Positions 29,964 through 39,038 of a stretch of 64,000 bases of DNA are shown here, piece after piece. A program made the translations under genes and the position numbers. Source of the DNA: Agrobacterium genomosp. 13 str. CFBP 6927. GTDB taxonomy: Bacteria > Pseudomonadota > Alphaproteobacteria > Rhizobiales > Rhizobiaceae. The notes beneath the pieces are model-generated. The model was not told the origin of the DNA. It saw only the letters and a program-made list of their open reading frames with translations, and made no database searches. The stretch's first letter is position 1. Every line of letters starts with the position of its first letter. Where the stretch lies: assembly GCA_900012615.1 (NCBI GenBank), contig LT009756.1, positions 2,286,499 through 2,350,498 on the forward strand. The letters are read 5' to 3'.

Positions 29964-31028
29964 TTATTTCAGCTGGTCTTCTTTGTAATAACCGCCGTCA
30001 ACGAGAACCTGCTTGTAGTTCTCCTTGGTCACGGCAACCGGCTTCAGCAGGTAGGACGGAACGACCTTGACGCCATTTTCATAGGTCTTGGTGTCGTTTA
30101 CCTCAGGCTCCTTGCCCTGCAGAACGGCGTTGACCATGCCAACAGTCACCTTCGCGAGTTCGCGGGTGTCCTTGAAGATGGTGGAATACTGTTCGCCGGC
30201 AATGATCGACTTGACGGAAGGAACTTCAGCGTCCTGGCCGGAAACGACCGGCAGCGGCTGGTCCTTCGTGCCATAACCAACGCCCTTCAGCGAGGAGATG
30301 ATGCCGATGGACAGACCGTCGTAAGGCGACAGGACGGCGTCAACCTTGGCGTCGGTGTAATAGGCCGACAGCAGGTTATCCATACGGGCCTGGGCCGTTG
30401 CCGGATCCCAACGCAGCGTACCGACCTTGTCCATGCCGGTCTGGCCGGACTTTACGACCAGCTTGCCGCTGTCGATGTAAGGCTGGAGAACCGACATCGC
30501 GCCGTCATAGAAGAAGAAGGCGTTGTTGTCGTCCGGAGAACCACCGAAGAGTTCGATGTTGAACGGGCCCTTGCCGTCCTTCAGGCCAAGCTTGTCGACG
30601 ATCGAAGTCGCCTGCAGAACGCCAACCTGGAAGTTGTCGAAGGTGGCGTAGTAGCTGACGTCGCCGCTGTTGCGGATCAGGCGGTCATAAGCGATGACCT
30701 TGATGCCCTGCTGGCCAGCCTGCTTCAGAACGTCCGACAGCGTCGTGCCGTCGATCGACGCGATCACGAGGACCTTGACGCCCTTGGTGACCATGTTTTC
30801 GATCTGGGAAAGCTGGTTCGGAATATCGTCGTCGGCATATTGCAGGTCGGTGGTGTAACCGGCTTCCTGCAGCTGCTTGACGATGTTGTTGCCGTCATCA
30901 ATCCAGCGAGCGGAAGACTTGGTCGGCATGGCGATGCCGACGGAACCCTTGTCCTGCGCAAAAGCCGGCGCTGCGAAGGAAGCAGCACCGATGGCACAAG
31001 CCGCCATCAGCGAAATAATGGACTTCAT
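29964..31028 (-). CDS. chvE: ChvE periplasmic sugar-binding protein
   Basis: A 354-residue type 1 periplasmic binding protein. The signal peptide ends ...APAFA before [20 protein letters not shown], and the length matches known ChvE. It binds aldoses such as arabinose, galactose and glucose and uronic acids, passes them to GguAB, and in Agrobacterium also contacts the VirA sensor to boost virulence gene induction and supports chemotaxis. The fold segments [26 protein letters not shown] and [10 protein letters not shown] are typical. GAGAGAG precedes the ATG. A promoter with a perfect -35 lies upstream, and gbpR is divergent. Confidence 0.96.
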   Translation of the reverse strand: MKSIISLMAACAIGAASFAAPAFAQDKGSVGIAMPTKSSARWIDDGNNIVKQLQEAGYTTDLQYADDDIPNQLSQIENMVTKGVKVLVIASIDGTTLSDVLKQAGQQGIKVIAYDRLIRNSGDVSYYATFDNFQVGVLQATSIVDKLGLKDGKGPFNIELFGGSPDDNNAFFFYDGAMSVLQPYIDSGKLVVKSGQTGMDKVGTLRWDPATAQARMDNLLSAYYTDAKVDAVLSPYDGLSIGIISSLKGVGYGTKDQPLPVVSGQDAEVPSVKSIIAGEQYSTIFKDTRELAKVTVGMVNAVLQGKEPEVNDTKTYENGVKVVPSYLLKPVAVTKENYKQVLVDGGYYKEDQLK

Positions 31029-31174
31029 TAACTCTCTCCCTTGAACCCTTCTCTGGTGCCGCTTGCTGCGGTGCACCATGAAATTCATGCCGTCAGAGGA
31101 AGAAGCCGCATTTAGCCCGCTCCAATCTCGCAGATGCGAAATGGAACAGATGCCGCTCCTCCCCGGCATTTCGC

Positions 31175-31203
31175 AAATTGTTCTGAATCCATATAACTGT
31201 CAA
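31175..31203 (-). promoter_or_regulatory. chvE promoter candidate
   Basis: On the minus strand, a perfect -35 TTGACA (31203-31198), 17 bases, then a weak -10 CAATTT (31180-31175). This predicts a transcript start near 31168, giving a leader of about 140 bases. A weak -10 fits dependence on an activator. Confidence 0.6.
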
Positions 31204-31222
31204 ATAGAATATATCGGCTTAC

Positions 31223-31242
31223 ATATATCAATTGTGATATAT
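31223..31242. promoter_or_regulatory. Probable GbpR operator
   Basis: A perfect dyad ATATATCA-ATTG-TGATATAT. Its centre is about 64 bases before the predicted chvE transcript start and about 50 bases before the gbpR start codon, the usual place for a LysR-type recognition site in a divergent pair. Confidence 0.65.
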
Positions 31243-31282
31243 TAAATCGATACAATAACCATAGAGGGGTATGAGGTCGCGC

Positions 31283-32287
31283 ATGAACAACCAGAAAGTG
31301 TATGAGCAGACGCAAACAGCGGACGCGCTTTTTGTCTTTGAAGACAACCCGCTTCTGCGTGCCGGATTGAAGATGAGCCATCTTCGCATGCTTGTCATGA
31401 TCGAGGAGCACGGACAGGTCAGCGCGGCGGCGGCAGCCATGAACATGACGCAGCCGGCGGCGTCGCGCATGCTCTCGGAAATGGAAGCGATCGTCAAAAG
31501 CCCGCTCTGTCAAAGAGCCTCGCGCGGCGTGGTGCTGACGAAATTCGGTGAGGCGCTGGCCCGCCGGGCCCGTACCATATTGCTGGAACTGCGCGAGGCG
31601 AGCCGCGAACTCAACCAGATGAAATCCGGCAGCGGCGGATCGGTCTATATTGGCTCCGTCACCGCACCGGCCGTCAGCCTCGTTGTTCCCGCCATAAAAC
31701 GGGCGATGGACACCTATCCCGGCATCGAGATCAACGTGCAGGTGGAAAGCAGCAACGTGCTGGCCCGTGAACTGCTGGTCGCACGGCATGATTTCATCAT
31801 TGGCCGCATTCCGGATGATTTCGATCCCGGCCTGTTCTCCGTCCATGAAATCGGCATAGAGCGCGCCTGTCTGGTGGTGCGTGAGGGCCACCCCCTGCTT
31901 GGCAGCGAACCCGTTACCCTCAATGACCTTTCCGCCTATGACTGGGTGTTCCAGCCGCCCGGCGCGCTCTTGCGCAGAACGATGGAAGACGTGTTTCTCA
32001 CCCATGGCGTCGCCATGCCGCGCAACATCATCAACACGCCCTCCATGCTCCTGACGCTCGCCCTCATCTGCAACACCGATGCGATAGCGCCGATCGCCCA
32101 GGATATGGCCGAGTTCGTGACGGGCCAGCAGGCCGATATCGGCCGCACGCGCATCCTGCCGACGGAGTTCGAACTCGTGGTCAAGCCCTATAGCATCATC
32201 ACCACCAAAGGCCGCGTTTTGCCGCCCAGCGCCCGCCTGCTTTATGATCTGGTTCTGGATGAAAGCCGTAAACTCACTGGAATCTGA
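31283..32287 (+). CDS. gbpR: GbpR, LysR-type regulator of chvE
   Basis: A 334-residue LysR-type regulator. The winged helix-turn-helix is in the first hundred residues (LRMLVMIEEHGQVSAAAAAM, MTQPAASRMLSEME), followed by the periplasmic-binding-like effector domain. It is divergent from chvE, the arrangement of gbpR, the galactose-binding-protein regulator that activates chvE in the presence of sugars. GAGG precedes the ATG at 31283; ATG at 31271 is a slightly longer choice. The dyad in the shared intergenic region is its likely binding site, also allowing autoregulation. Confidence 0.92.
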   Translation: MNNQKVYEQTQTADALFVFEDNPLLRAGLKMSHLRMLVMIEEHGQVSAAAAAMNMTQPAASRMLSEMEAIVKSPLCQRASRGVVLTKFGEALARRARTILLELREASRELNQMKSGSGGSVYIGSVTAPAVSLVVPAIKRAMDTYPGIEINVQVESSNVLARELLVARHDFIIGRIPDDFDPGLFSVHEIGIERACLVVREGHPLLGSEPVTLNDLSAYDWVFQPPGALLRRTMEDVFLTHGVAMPRNIINTPSMLLTLALICNTDAIAPIAQDMAEFVTGQQADIGRTRILPTEFELVVKPYSIITTKGRVLPPSARLLYDLVLDESRKLTGI

Positions 32288-32359
32288 CGCGGCAAGCCAG
32301 ACGCCAACTTCATTCTATATAAGGCCGGATTTATTCAGGCTGATGCAGGGAAAAGCCGC

Positions 32360-32836
32360 ATGCTCTTCGGACAATCCGTCTTCCAGTCGGTCGTCGAAAG
32401 ACTGAAACAGGAAAAAGAAGACGAAAGCGCGGAGCAGCCGCCGCCCGCCGGCCATCGCATCGCCGGTTTCAGTTCGGGTTTCGTCGCCGACACGCATCCT
32501 GAGGCGCCGCCACCCGGAAACGGCAATCTCGACGCCTATCTCGCCTTTCTGCCGGATCCCGCTCCGCCACCGGAGCCGGAAAGCGAGCCTGAGCCCGAGC
32601 CGATGCCGGCTTATCTCGAAAAGACGTCGCTCGCCGACGTCTCAGTGGAGCTGGCAATCGATGAAACCGATACGGCAGCAACACTTGCGGAAAAACGCCG
32701 CGCTTTTGCCCGGCTCAATCATCCCGATGGGGTGAAGCCGGAATTCCGGCACAATGCGACCTTGCGCATGACCGCGGCAAATCTCCTGATCGACCAGGCG
32801 ATCCGAATGCTGCGGACGCGGGCGCATTTCCGGTAA
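32360..32836 (+). CDS. Hypothetical protein with a J-domain-like C-terminus
   Basis: A 158-residue protein of unknown function. Residues 60-82 are Pro/Glu-rich and low complexity (PDPAPPPEPESEPEPEP). The last 50 residues look like a small J-domain: TLAEKRRAFARLNHPD has the His-Pro-Asp tripeptide after a basic helix, followed by a helix ending AANLLIDQAIRML. If real, it would dock a DnaK-type chaperone. It may be translated at low level; no signal peptide or membrane segment is present. It stands alone downstream of gbpR on the same strand. Confidence 0.7.
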   Translation: MLFGQSVFQSVVERLKQEKEDESAEQPPPAGHRIAGFSSGFVADTHPEAPPPGNGNLDAYLAFLPDPAPPPEPESEPEPEPMPAYLEKTSLADVSVELAIDETDTAATLAEKRRAFARLNHPDGVKPEFRHNATLRMTAANLLIDQAIRMLRTRAHFR

Positions 32837-32888
32837 AAATATCCCGCGTCAGGCCCCGGAAATGTGCAGGCCAGAGATAAGGAGTGTC

Positions 32889-33164
32889 TCAGCCGGCATC
32901 GTTCCTCTCCGCCGGCGCGCTTTCGGCGGCATCATCCGATGCAGCCTTCCCTGCGTCATCCTTGCTGACATCGCTGCTATTCGCTGGTTTGAACTTCACC
33001 AACAGCTCATAGGCCGCATAGGCCGCAACGCCGCCGACGATCGTTCCCCAGAAAAACTCGCGATTGACGAATTCGATGACGGCCCATGCCGCACAAAAGC
33101 CGACGATCAGCAGCCTGACCCACAGCGGGCGATAAAGCGGATGGCTCGTATCGATATTCAGCAT
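32889..33164 (-). CDS. Small membrane protein of unknown function
   Basis: A 91-residue protein with two hydrophobic helices (WVRLLIVGFCAAWAVIEFV and FFWGTIVGGVAAYAAYELL), then a charged, Ala/Asp/Ser-rich tail of about 35 residues. Proteins of this shape are common in rhizobia next to unrelated genes. No catalytic or binding motif is visible, so only a two-span inner-membrane topology is claimed. It is convergent with the J-domain-like gene. Confidence 0.7.
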   Translation of the reverse strand: MLNIDTSHPLYRPLWVRLLIVGFCAAWAVIEFVNREFFWGTIVGGVAAYAAYELLVKFKPANSSDVSKDDAGKAASDDAAESAPAERNDAG

Positions 33165-33420
33165 GGCGTCCCCCGTCCGGGCCTTCCCATCACGTTACAT
33201 TGCATTGCCATCGTGCGGCGCGTCAGGGCGCAGACAGGCTAGTGCGTCTTGGCCGTTTCACAGGCAAATTGCAATGTAAATCAATCCGCAGCCGATCAGG
33301 CTGTCGTGAAAGCTGAAGATTGGCCTGGCGCCGAAAGCCGCAACAGGTCAGAAACGGCCCAAAGACGGCACTGTGCGAGGCACACTCCGTGATTGCCAAC
33401 TGCGTCGCGTGATCGATGTT

Positions 33421-33927
33421 TTAGTCCCGCAGGCGTCCGAGCAGCGCCAGCAACTGGTCACGGGCTTTCTTGCCGCCAATCCGGTCGATCAGCTTTTCCT
33501 CACGGTCCCGCCATGCGTCAGACAGGCGGTCAAGAAGGCGACCGCCTTCATCTGTCATATCGAGAAAATGAACGCGCCTGTCCTCTTCCGATCTGCGGCG
33601 GACAAGCAGCTTCTTCTCTTCCATGCTGTCAACAATCGCGACAAAGTTGGCACGCTGGATGCCAAGCGCTTCGGCGACATCGCTCTGCTTGAGCCCCGGA
33701 TTGCCGCCAACGATGACGAGAACGGAAAAATCGGCCGGCCGCAATCCCAGTTCCGCCAGCACATCGGAGAACCCGTTTGCCACGGCAAGTTGAGAGTGCC
33801 GCAAATGATAACCGATCGCAGTCGTCAGCAACCCATAGTCGATTGCCGCAGGATGCGCCGCCTCCGTGCCACCGCTTTCAGCCTTTTCCGCTCGCGGCCC
33901 GTTGCTATGTGCCAATCGCAAAGCCAT
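33421..33927 (-). CDS. MarR-family transcriptional regulator
   Basis: A 168-residue winged helix-turn-helix protein of the MarR type. The DNA-binding core is seen in LGLRPADFSVLVIVGGNPGL, then KQSDVAEALGIQRANFVAIV and the wing with SEEDRRVHFLDMT. It probably works as a dimer that represses its own or a nearby gene until a phenolic or other ligand binds. The nearest possible target on the minus strand is the small membrane protein, about 250 bases downstream; none is adjacent upstream. Confidence 0.87.
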   Translation of the reverse strand: MALRLAHSNGPRAEKAESGGTEAAHPAAIDYGLLTTAIGYHLRHSQLAVANGFSDVLAELGLRPADFSVLVIVGGNPGLKQSDVAEALGIQRANFVAIVDSMEEKKLLVRRRSEEDRRVHFLDMTDEGGRLLDRLSDAWRDREEKLIDRIGGKKARDQLLALLGRLRD

Positions 33928-34447
33928 CCGATCCCCCGCCTGATTCGTTCCTTTACCCTGCCGAAATCATAACCGACAATGTTGCGAAACTGTATCCCAA
34001 ATAAATGTAGATGATACTAATATTGTATAATAATTTGACAGTTAATCCCCGGATAACTGAACTCTGCCAGCAGATCAACATCTCGCGAATAAGAAAAGTA
34101 TGACTATTTACCCGCCGATTTTAAGGGGCTGAATGCATTTCACCCGCCTTGTTTCAAAGGCATTGCATCAATTCGGCCACCTGCGCACGACCGTGCCGAA
34201 AGCGCCGCCGGATTTGGCGATAACATACTACTTAAAAGGGAAAAAAATTTTCCACAAAAAACGCAATACGTCAGACAACACATCGCCACTTTCAGGCAAC
34301 GACCAATGCCTCGACCCCGAAACAGGCCCCAACCTCACCCTGCAGAAAAACAGGCACCCTTTCGCAAATCTTTGATTTTTAGACATTGATGCAAAAAGAA
34401 AGCTGGGGTATGAACCAACCGCTGCACGCGATTCAAGCGTGACCGCT
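33928..34447. other. AT-rich intergenic region before tRNA-Arg
   Basis: About 520 bases with lower GC than the surroundings, notably 33990-34050 and 34225-34270. It should include promoters for the MarR gene and tRNA-Arg. An 80-codon open frame at 34133-34375 has no family resemblance and no good ribosome-binding site and is not called a gene. Confidence 0.5.
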
Positions 34448-34524
34448 GCACCCGTAGCTCAGCTGGATAGAGTGTTGGATTCCGATTCCAAAGGTCACAG
34501 GTTCGAATCCTGTCGGGTGCGCCA
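34448..34524 (+). tRNA. tRNA-Arg (anticodon CCG)
   Basis: A 77-base cloverleaf with encoded CCA. The acceptor arms GCACCCG (34448-34454) and CGGGTGC (34514-34520) pair perfectly, the discriminator is G, the D-arm has AGCTCAGCTGGATAGAG, the anticodon loop TTCCGAT sits on stem TTGGA/TCCAA, and the T-arm has GGTTCGAATCC. The anticodon CCG reads CGG arginine codons. Confidence 0.95.
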
Positions 34525-34968
34525 TCAATTTCCTAGTACATTGAAACGCCAAAACATCTAGGGTTTCAGGACCTTAGGGATAGCCGTCTGGCACACAACG
34601 CTATCACAGGGGCCGCACAGTCTTTGGCAGGAATCACCTACATGCAGCAGCGAAGCTCTGGCATCTAGGGATTCAGAAAGTGCCTCCCAAAAGGAGCTGG
34701 CAGAAAACCCGCACCCAGGCATACCAAACAGCACGTCCCCGGGCTCATCAATACCGAGACTGGACGCTTTAAAGCGTGCGTGTCAGCGCCAATGGCGCCA
34801 AGCGCAAAGACCTTGTGGAGACACTCGGTACAGCGGGACTTTTCTAGAAAGCCACCCTGCTCATCGCTGAAGGCCCATTGCGAAGCTGTTCACTCTCACA
34901 AGGCCTTTCTTGCAACTATCGAAAACACGATTGAAACGTAGAGAAAGGCGCGTCAACCAGACGGCAGA
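34525..34968. other. Gene-free region after tRNA-Arg with a short direct repeat
   Basis: A 444-base stretch with no recognisable gene. CATCTAGGGTTTCAG (34555-34569) is repeated with one difference at 34662-34676. It could be decayed mobile DNA next to a tRNA, but no integrase fragment or copy of the tRNA 3' end was seen in the window. Confidence 0.4.
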
Positions 34969-35790
34969 TTATCTCCTCGCCTCGGCCTCCGGCTCAGCGG
35001 CTTCGCTTATACGCTTCAGATCGGCGAAAACATGGGCATTTCCCGCCCAAATTGGTCCCGGATCCAAAAGGGTTCCGGTAAATTCCGCCTGCCCTCCAGC
35101 CTCCCGGATAAGAAGCAGGCCCGCCATGCAGTCCCAACTGAAAAGACGTGGATCATAATAGCCGCACAAGCGGCTGGCCGCGACATAGGCGAGCATCAAT
35201 GCACCGGAGCCGACGCGGAAAATCACGCCACCCTCACGATAAAGCCTGGTCACGAACTCTCCGGCCTGATCGGCGTCCGCGCGTTCCGTCGCGCCGAAGC
35301 CAACGGGGATCGTGGCGATCGCCCAATCGTCCCGCATAAGGAGTTGCCGGCCATTGAGCCAGGCGCCCTGCCCCCGCATCGCATGGTAGATTTCCCTGAG
35401 AACCGGCGCAAAAACGACCCCGGCGACAAGCTCGTCTCCCTCCAGGACGGCGATTGAAACCGTCCAGTTGGGCTGGCCCGTCAGAAAGGCCATCGTTCCA
35501 TCGATCGGATCGATAACCCATTTGAAGGCGGAGCGGCCGTCGGTCGGGGCGTTTTCCTCGCCGATAATCGCATCATCAGGAAAATGGCTGGAAATCTGGT
35601 GCCGGAGATAGGCCTCGACCGACCGGTCCGCCTCGCTGACCAGATCCTGCGGCGAGCTTTTGACCTGGGCGGTCAACCGCCTCGGATGGGAGAAAAGGCG
35701 CTTTGCCTTGCCACCGGCGCGCCGGGCGATCTTGCGCGCGAATGCCGCACGAACGCCGATCTCATCTGTGGAATTGCGCTTCGGAAGCAT
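34969..35790 (-). CDS. Inositol monophosphatase family protein
   Basis: A 273-residue metal-dependent sugar-phosphate phosphatase. Signature motifs are present: DLVSEADRSVEAYLR, IIGEENAP, and the metal site WVIDPIDGTMAFLTG near residue 95, with the later YDPRLFSWDCMAGLLLIREAGG (the WDxxAG motif). Substrates of the family include myo-inositol phosphates, histidinol phosphate and 3'-phosphoadenosine-5'-phosphate; a fold-level call only is safe. It is divergent from the pentitol operon with a 326-base shared intergenic region, which makes a link to sugar-alcohol metabolism possible but unproved. Confidence 0.88.
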   Translation of the reverse strand: MLPKRNSTDEIGVRAAFARKIARRAGGKAKRLFSHPRRLTAQVKSSPQDLVSEADRSVEAYLRHQISSHFPDDAIIGEENAPTDGRSAFKWVIDPIDGTMAFLTGQPNWTVSIAVLEGDELVAGVVFAPVLREIYHAMRGQGAWLNGRQLLMRDDWAIATIPVGFGATERADADQAGEFVTRLYREGGVIFRVGSGALMLAYVAASRLCGYYDPRLFSWDCMAGLLLIREAGGQAEFTGTLLDPGPIWAGNAHVFADLKRISEAAEPEAEARR

Positions 35791-36116
35791 CTTTTACCAT
35801 TCCTCCCCCTACCGCGCTCTGATGCCATATTTTTACGATCGATGCTATTGCAAATTTTAAAATACAAATGTATCGAATAGTGGAAATGTGAAGAATGCAT
35901 TTTTATAAACAACTGAAATTCATAAACTATCCGTCTTTTGCGGAGGGCGGAGCTTTGCTCCGCATCAGACGAAACCCAACCATGGACTGCTTTTGAACGG
36001 TGCTTCCGCAGGATTAACGCCCTGCAAAAAATGCCGCGCAGCATCAGGTTGAACTGACAATTACCGGAGAGAAAGCCAGGCCAGCCCGAAAGCAGCCGGC
36101 ACGAAGGAGGAAAGAA
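35791..36116. other. Shared promoter region of the pentitol operon
   Basis: This AT-rich 326-base region should hold the operon promoter and a SorC-regulator site. One imperfect dyad is ATGCATTT (35895-35902) and AAATTCAT (35916-35923), 7 of 8 matching, with a 13-base spacer. A ribosome-binding site AAGGAGG is just before the binding-protein ATG. Confidence 0.45.
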
Positions 36117-37469
36117 ATGAAAGCAAAATTTAGCACCATTGTGAGCGCTCTGGCGATTGCCGTCGCGTCTTCGAGCCTGCCGTCCGTCGCGTCCGCGGCG
36201 GACTGGCTGGAAACGGCGGCGGCGCCGCTCAAGGGCACCGAAATCAGCGGCATTTTCCTGGATCGTCCCGGCTACCGCGCCATCATCAAGCTACTTCCGG
36301 AATTCGAAAAGAAGACCGGCATCAAGGTGAACTACGAGATCGTTCCCTATGAGAACACCCGCGAAAAGCAGGTGCTGAACTTCACCTCACGCGGGGATTT
36401 GACCCTTGCGCTGGTCGACCTCGTATGGATCGGCGAATTTGCCGAAAGCGGCTGGATCGTGCCGATCGACGATCTGACCAAGGACAAATCCATCACCGAC
36501 CCGAACCTCAAGCTCGATGGCTTCTTCCCGCTGCTGCTCGACGCCTTCGGTTCATGGGGCGGCACCACCTACGGTCTGCCGTTCGACAACTATTCCGGCC
36601 TGCTATTCTATAATTCGTGCAAGCTGAAGGAAGCGGGTTTCGACAAGCCGCCGGCCACGTGGCAGGAACTGAAGGACGTCTACGGCCCCAAGCTGACGGA
36701 CGCTTCCAAGAACCAGTATGCCTATGCCCTTCAGTCCCGTCGCGGCGAAACGCAATCGGCCGACAGCTTCATGCGCTTCCTGTGGCCATTCGGCGGCTCG
36801 CTGCTTACCAAGGAGTTCAAGTCCAATCTTCTGAGCAAGGAAAGCCAGACCGGCCTGACCTTCCGTCAGGATCTGGCCAAGTACATGCCGCCGGGCGTCG
36901 TAAGCTGGGATCACGCGGAGGCGGTCAACGCGCTTGCGCAGGGCCAGGTATCGATGATCACCGAATGGTCGGCGTTCTACGGTACCTTGGTCGATCCGGC
37001 GACATCGAAGCTCGGCGATTGCCTTGCGGTTGCGCCCGAACCCGCCGGCCCGGCCGGTCGCCTGCCTGCGCTTGGCGGCTTCTCTCTCGCCGTCGCCGAA
37101 CAGGCCTCCGAAGAGCAGAAGAAGGCAAGCTGGCTGTTCATTCAATGGGCAACGTCGGAAGCCATCGCCAAGGACTATGTTGAAGCTGGCGGCGTTTCCG
37201 GCCGCAAGGCTGTCTATGACGACCCGGCAATCAAGGCGAAGTATAAGTTCGTCGACCCGATGGTCGCCTCCTGGCAGGCCGGCGTCCCTGAGTTCCGTCC
37301 GCGCTTCCCGGCCTGGCCTGCCATTTCCGAAGTCGTCGCCGAATGGGGCTCAAAGATGCAGCTTGGTGAAGTGACCGTGGAAAACGGCGCCAAGGAAATC
37401 GGTACGCGCACCGAGGAAATCCTTGGCAAGGATGGTTATTACGACGGCAAGAAGAAGCTGCTGCAGTAA
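36117..37469 (+). CDS. Sugar-alcohol ABC transporter substrate-binding protein
   Basis: A 450-residue extracellular binding protein of family 1 (MalE/UgpB-like), with a signal peptide ending near VASAADW. Sequence features such as [34 protein letters not shown] and [19 protein letters not shown] are typical of the sorbitol/mannitol/polyol carriers of rhizobia. It is the first gene of a ten-gene operon with ribitol 2-dehydrogenase and xylitol dehydrogenase-like enzymes, so a pentitol is its likely ligand. AAGGAGG lies at the best distance from its ATG, and a strong hairpin follows the gene, consistent with high expression of the binding protein. Confidence 0.9.
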   Translation: MKAKFSTIVSALAIAVASSSLPSVASAADWLETAAAPLKGTEISGIFLDRPGYRAIIKLLPEFEKKTGIKVNYEIVPYENTREKQVLNFTSRGDLTLALVDLVWIGEFAESGWIVPIDDLTKDKSITDPNLKLDGFFPLLLDAFGSWGGTTYGLPFDNYSGLLFYNSCKLKEAGFDKPPATWQELKDVYGPKLTDASKNQYAYALQSRRGETQSADSFMRFLWPFGGSLLTKEFKSNLLSKESQTGLTFRQDLAKYMPPGVVSWDHAEAVNALAQGQVSMITEWSAFYGTLVDPATSKLGDCLAVAPEPAGPAGRLPALGGFSLAVAEQASEEQKKASWLFIQWATSEAIAKDYVEAGGVSGRKAVYDDPAIKAKYKFVDPMVASWQAGVPEFRPRFPAWPAISEVVAEWGSKMQLGEVTVENGAKEIGTRTEEILGKDGYYDGKKKLLQ

Positions 37470-37483
37470 TCCCGACCTCCCGG

Positions 37484-37513
37484 AGGACGGCGGGTCTCAT
37501 CCCCCGCCGTCCT
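37484..37513 (+). terminator. Hairpin after the polyol-binding protein gene
   Basis: Perfect 11-base stem AGGACGGCGGG/CCCGCCGTCCT with an eight-base loop, then TTCCTCCTTCTT. It lies between the binding-protein gene and the rest of the operon and would either end part of the transcripts or shield the upstream message from 3' decay. Confidence 0.7.
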
Positions 37514-37549
37514 TTCCTCCTTCTTCACGAGAGTTCCGGTTGACCCGCA

Positions 37550-38101
37550 ATGCTAGAATATTCCCGACAGGCCCTTGAAGAAATCGCCGAAAGCCTCGAA
37601 CGGATAAATCCCGCCGACTTCGACGCCAGCGTCCGCGAAATTGCCGATGCCCGCAGGATCGCGCTTTACGGCGTCGGTCGCGAAGGACTTCAGATCAGGG
37701 GGCTGGCCATGCGGCTGTTCCATCTCGGCCTTGCCGCATCCGTCGTCGGCGACATGACGACGCCGAGCCTCGGCAGCGGTGATCTTCTGGTCGTTTCGGC
37801 CGGTCCGGGCGACTTCTCGACAGTTTCCGCCCTGATGGGCGTTGCGCATGAGGCGGGTGCCCGCATCCTGCTCGTCACCGCGCAGGCAGACGGCAAGGCC
37901 GCGCGCCGCGCCGACACCATTCTCACTGTTCCGGCGCAAACCATGGCGAACGACCAGGGCTCCGACATATCGGTGTTGCCCATGGGCTCGCTCTATGAGG
38001 GAGCACTTTATGTGCTCTTCGAACTTCTGATCCTTTCGCTTCGTGCACGCCTCGGCATTTCCGCCGACGCCATGCGGGCGAACCACACCAATCTCGAGTG
38101 A
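37550..38101 (+). CDS. SIS-domain protein, 6-phospho-3-hexuloisomerase-like
   Basis: A 183-residue single SIS domain resembling HxlB/PHI, which interconverts 3-hexulose-6-phosphate and fructose-6-phosphate. The SIS marks are ALYGVGREGLQIRGLAMRLF at about residue 45, SLGSGDLLVVSAGPGDFSTV, and the C-terminal SVLPMGSLYEGALYVLFELL. There is no hexulose-phosphate synthase gene in the operon, so the usual formaldehyde-fixation role seems wrong. It may isomerise a keto-sugar phosphate derived from the imported polyol. It lies between the binding-protein and permease genes. Confidence 0.82.
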   Translation: MLEYSRQALEEIAESLERINPADFDASVREIADARRIALYGVGREGLQIRGLAMRLFHLGLAASVVGDMTTPSLGSGDLLVVSAGPGDFSTVSALMGVAHEAGARILLVTAQADGKAARRADTILTVPAQTMANDQGSDISVLPMGSLYEGALYVLFELLILSLRARLGISADAMRANHTNLE

Positions 38102-38141
38102 CTTCACCGATGCGGCCGCACCCGGTGCCTGAGAGGACGTT

Positions 38142-39038
38142 ATGATTCCAACCAAACCAAACCGAGGATATGGACGCTGGACGCCGGCATGGTTTCTGGC
38201 GCCCGCGGTTGTCGCGCTGTTCCTGATCGGCATCTACCCCACGCTCTTTGCGCTCGTCACCTCGTTCCGGCGATACAACATCGCTCGCCCGCGTGAGGGC
38301 TTTCCCTTCATCGGCTTTGAAAACTACGCCTCGGTTCTGACGGACAGCACCTTCTGGGCAAGCCTCTTCCTCACCGCCAAATTCTACGTGACGGTGCTGC
38401 CGATCCAAATCGCGCTTGGTATGGGGGTGGCCCTGCTGCTCCACAAGACCGGTCTCGGCCTTCTGAAATCGCTGGCCCGCGTTACGCTCGTCGTGCCGCT
38501 TGCCACCACCTATGCCGTCGTCGGCCTTATCGGCCGGTTGATCTTCAACCGCGATTTCGGCGTGGCGAACCAGTTTCTCGGCATGTTCGGTTTTGAAAGC
38601 TTCGACTGGCTCGGCTCGCCCGGCGGCGCCTTCGCCGCCATCGTCATCATGGATGTATGGCAGTGGACACCGTTCTGCGCCCTCATTTTCCTGGCCGGCC
38701 TTTCCATGGTGCCCGGCGAAATCGAGGAAGCGGCGAGACTTGAGACCTCGTCGAAACTCTCGCTGCTGCGCTACGTGCAGCTGCCTTACCTCATGCCCGG
38801 CCTCACCGCCGTGATGATCCTTCGCTCGGCCGACGTCCTCAAACTGTTCGATATGGTGTTCGTGATGACGCGCGGCGGGCCGGGTTCCGCGACCGATCTC
38901 GTGTCCATCTACATCCAGCGCGTCGGCTTCCGCATCTTCGACCTTGGCACGGCCTCGGCGCAGGCGATCCTGCTGCTCATCCTCACCGTGCTGATCAGCC
39001 GTCTCTATATTCGCGTATTCTACAAGGAGGTTAACTGA
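38142..39038 (+). CDS. Polyol ABC transporter permease (MalF/UgpA-like)
   Basis: A 298-residue inner-membrane permease with six predicted transmembrane helices. The cytoplasmic coupling loop has the EAA motif EIEEAARLETSSKLSLLRYVQLP around residue 190, the site of contact with the ATPase. GAGAGGACG precedes the ATG. The next permease starts within its stop codon region (shared base at 39038). Together with the following permease, the UgpC-type ATPase and the binding protein it forms a type I sugar importer. Confidence 0.92.
   Translation: MIPTKPNRGYGRWTPAWFLAPAVVALFLIGIYPTLFALVTSFRRYNIARPREGFPFIGFENYASVLTDSTFWASLFLTAKFYVTVLPIQIALGMGVALLLHKTGLGLLKSLARVTLVVPLATTYAVVGLIGRLIFNRDFGVANQFLGMFGFESFDWLGSPGGAFAAIVIMDVWQWTPFCALIFLAGLSMVPGEIEEAARLETSSKLSLLRYVQLPYLMPGLTAVMILRSADVLKLFDMVFVMTRGGPGSATDLVSIYIQRVGFRIFDLGTASAQAILLLILTVLISRLYIRVFYKEVN

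Noticed and set aside
34133-34375. An 80-codon open frame before tRNA-Arg
   Set aside because: No ribosome-binding site, low-complexity Lys/Asn segment from AT-rich DNA, and no recognised family.
34448-34524. tRNA-Arg as an att site for an integrated island
   Set aside because: No integrase gene and no second copy of the tRNA 3' end were seen within the window, so an island boundary is not claimed.
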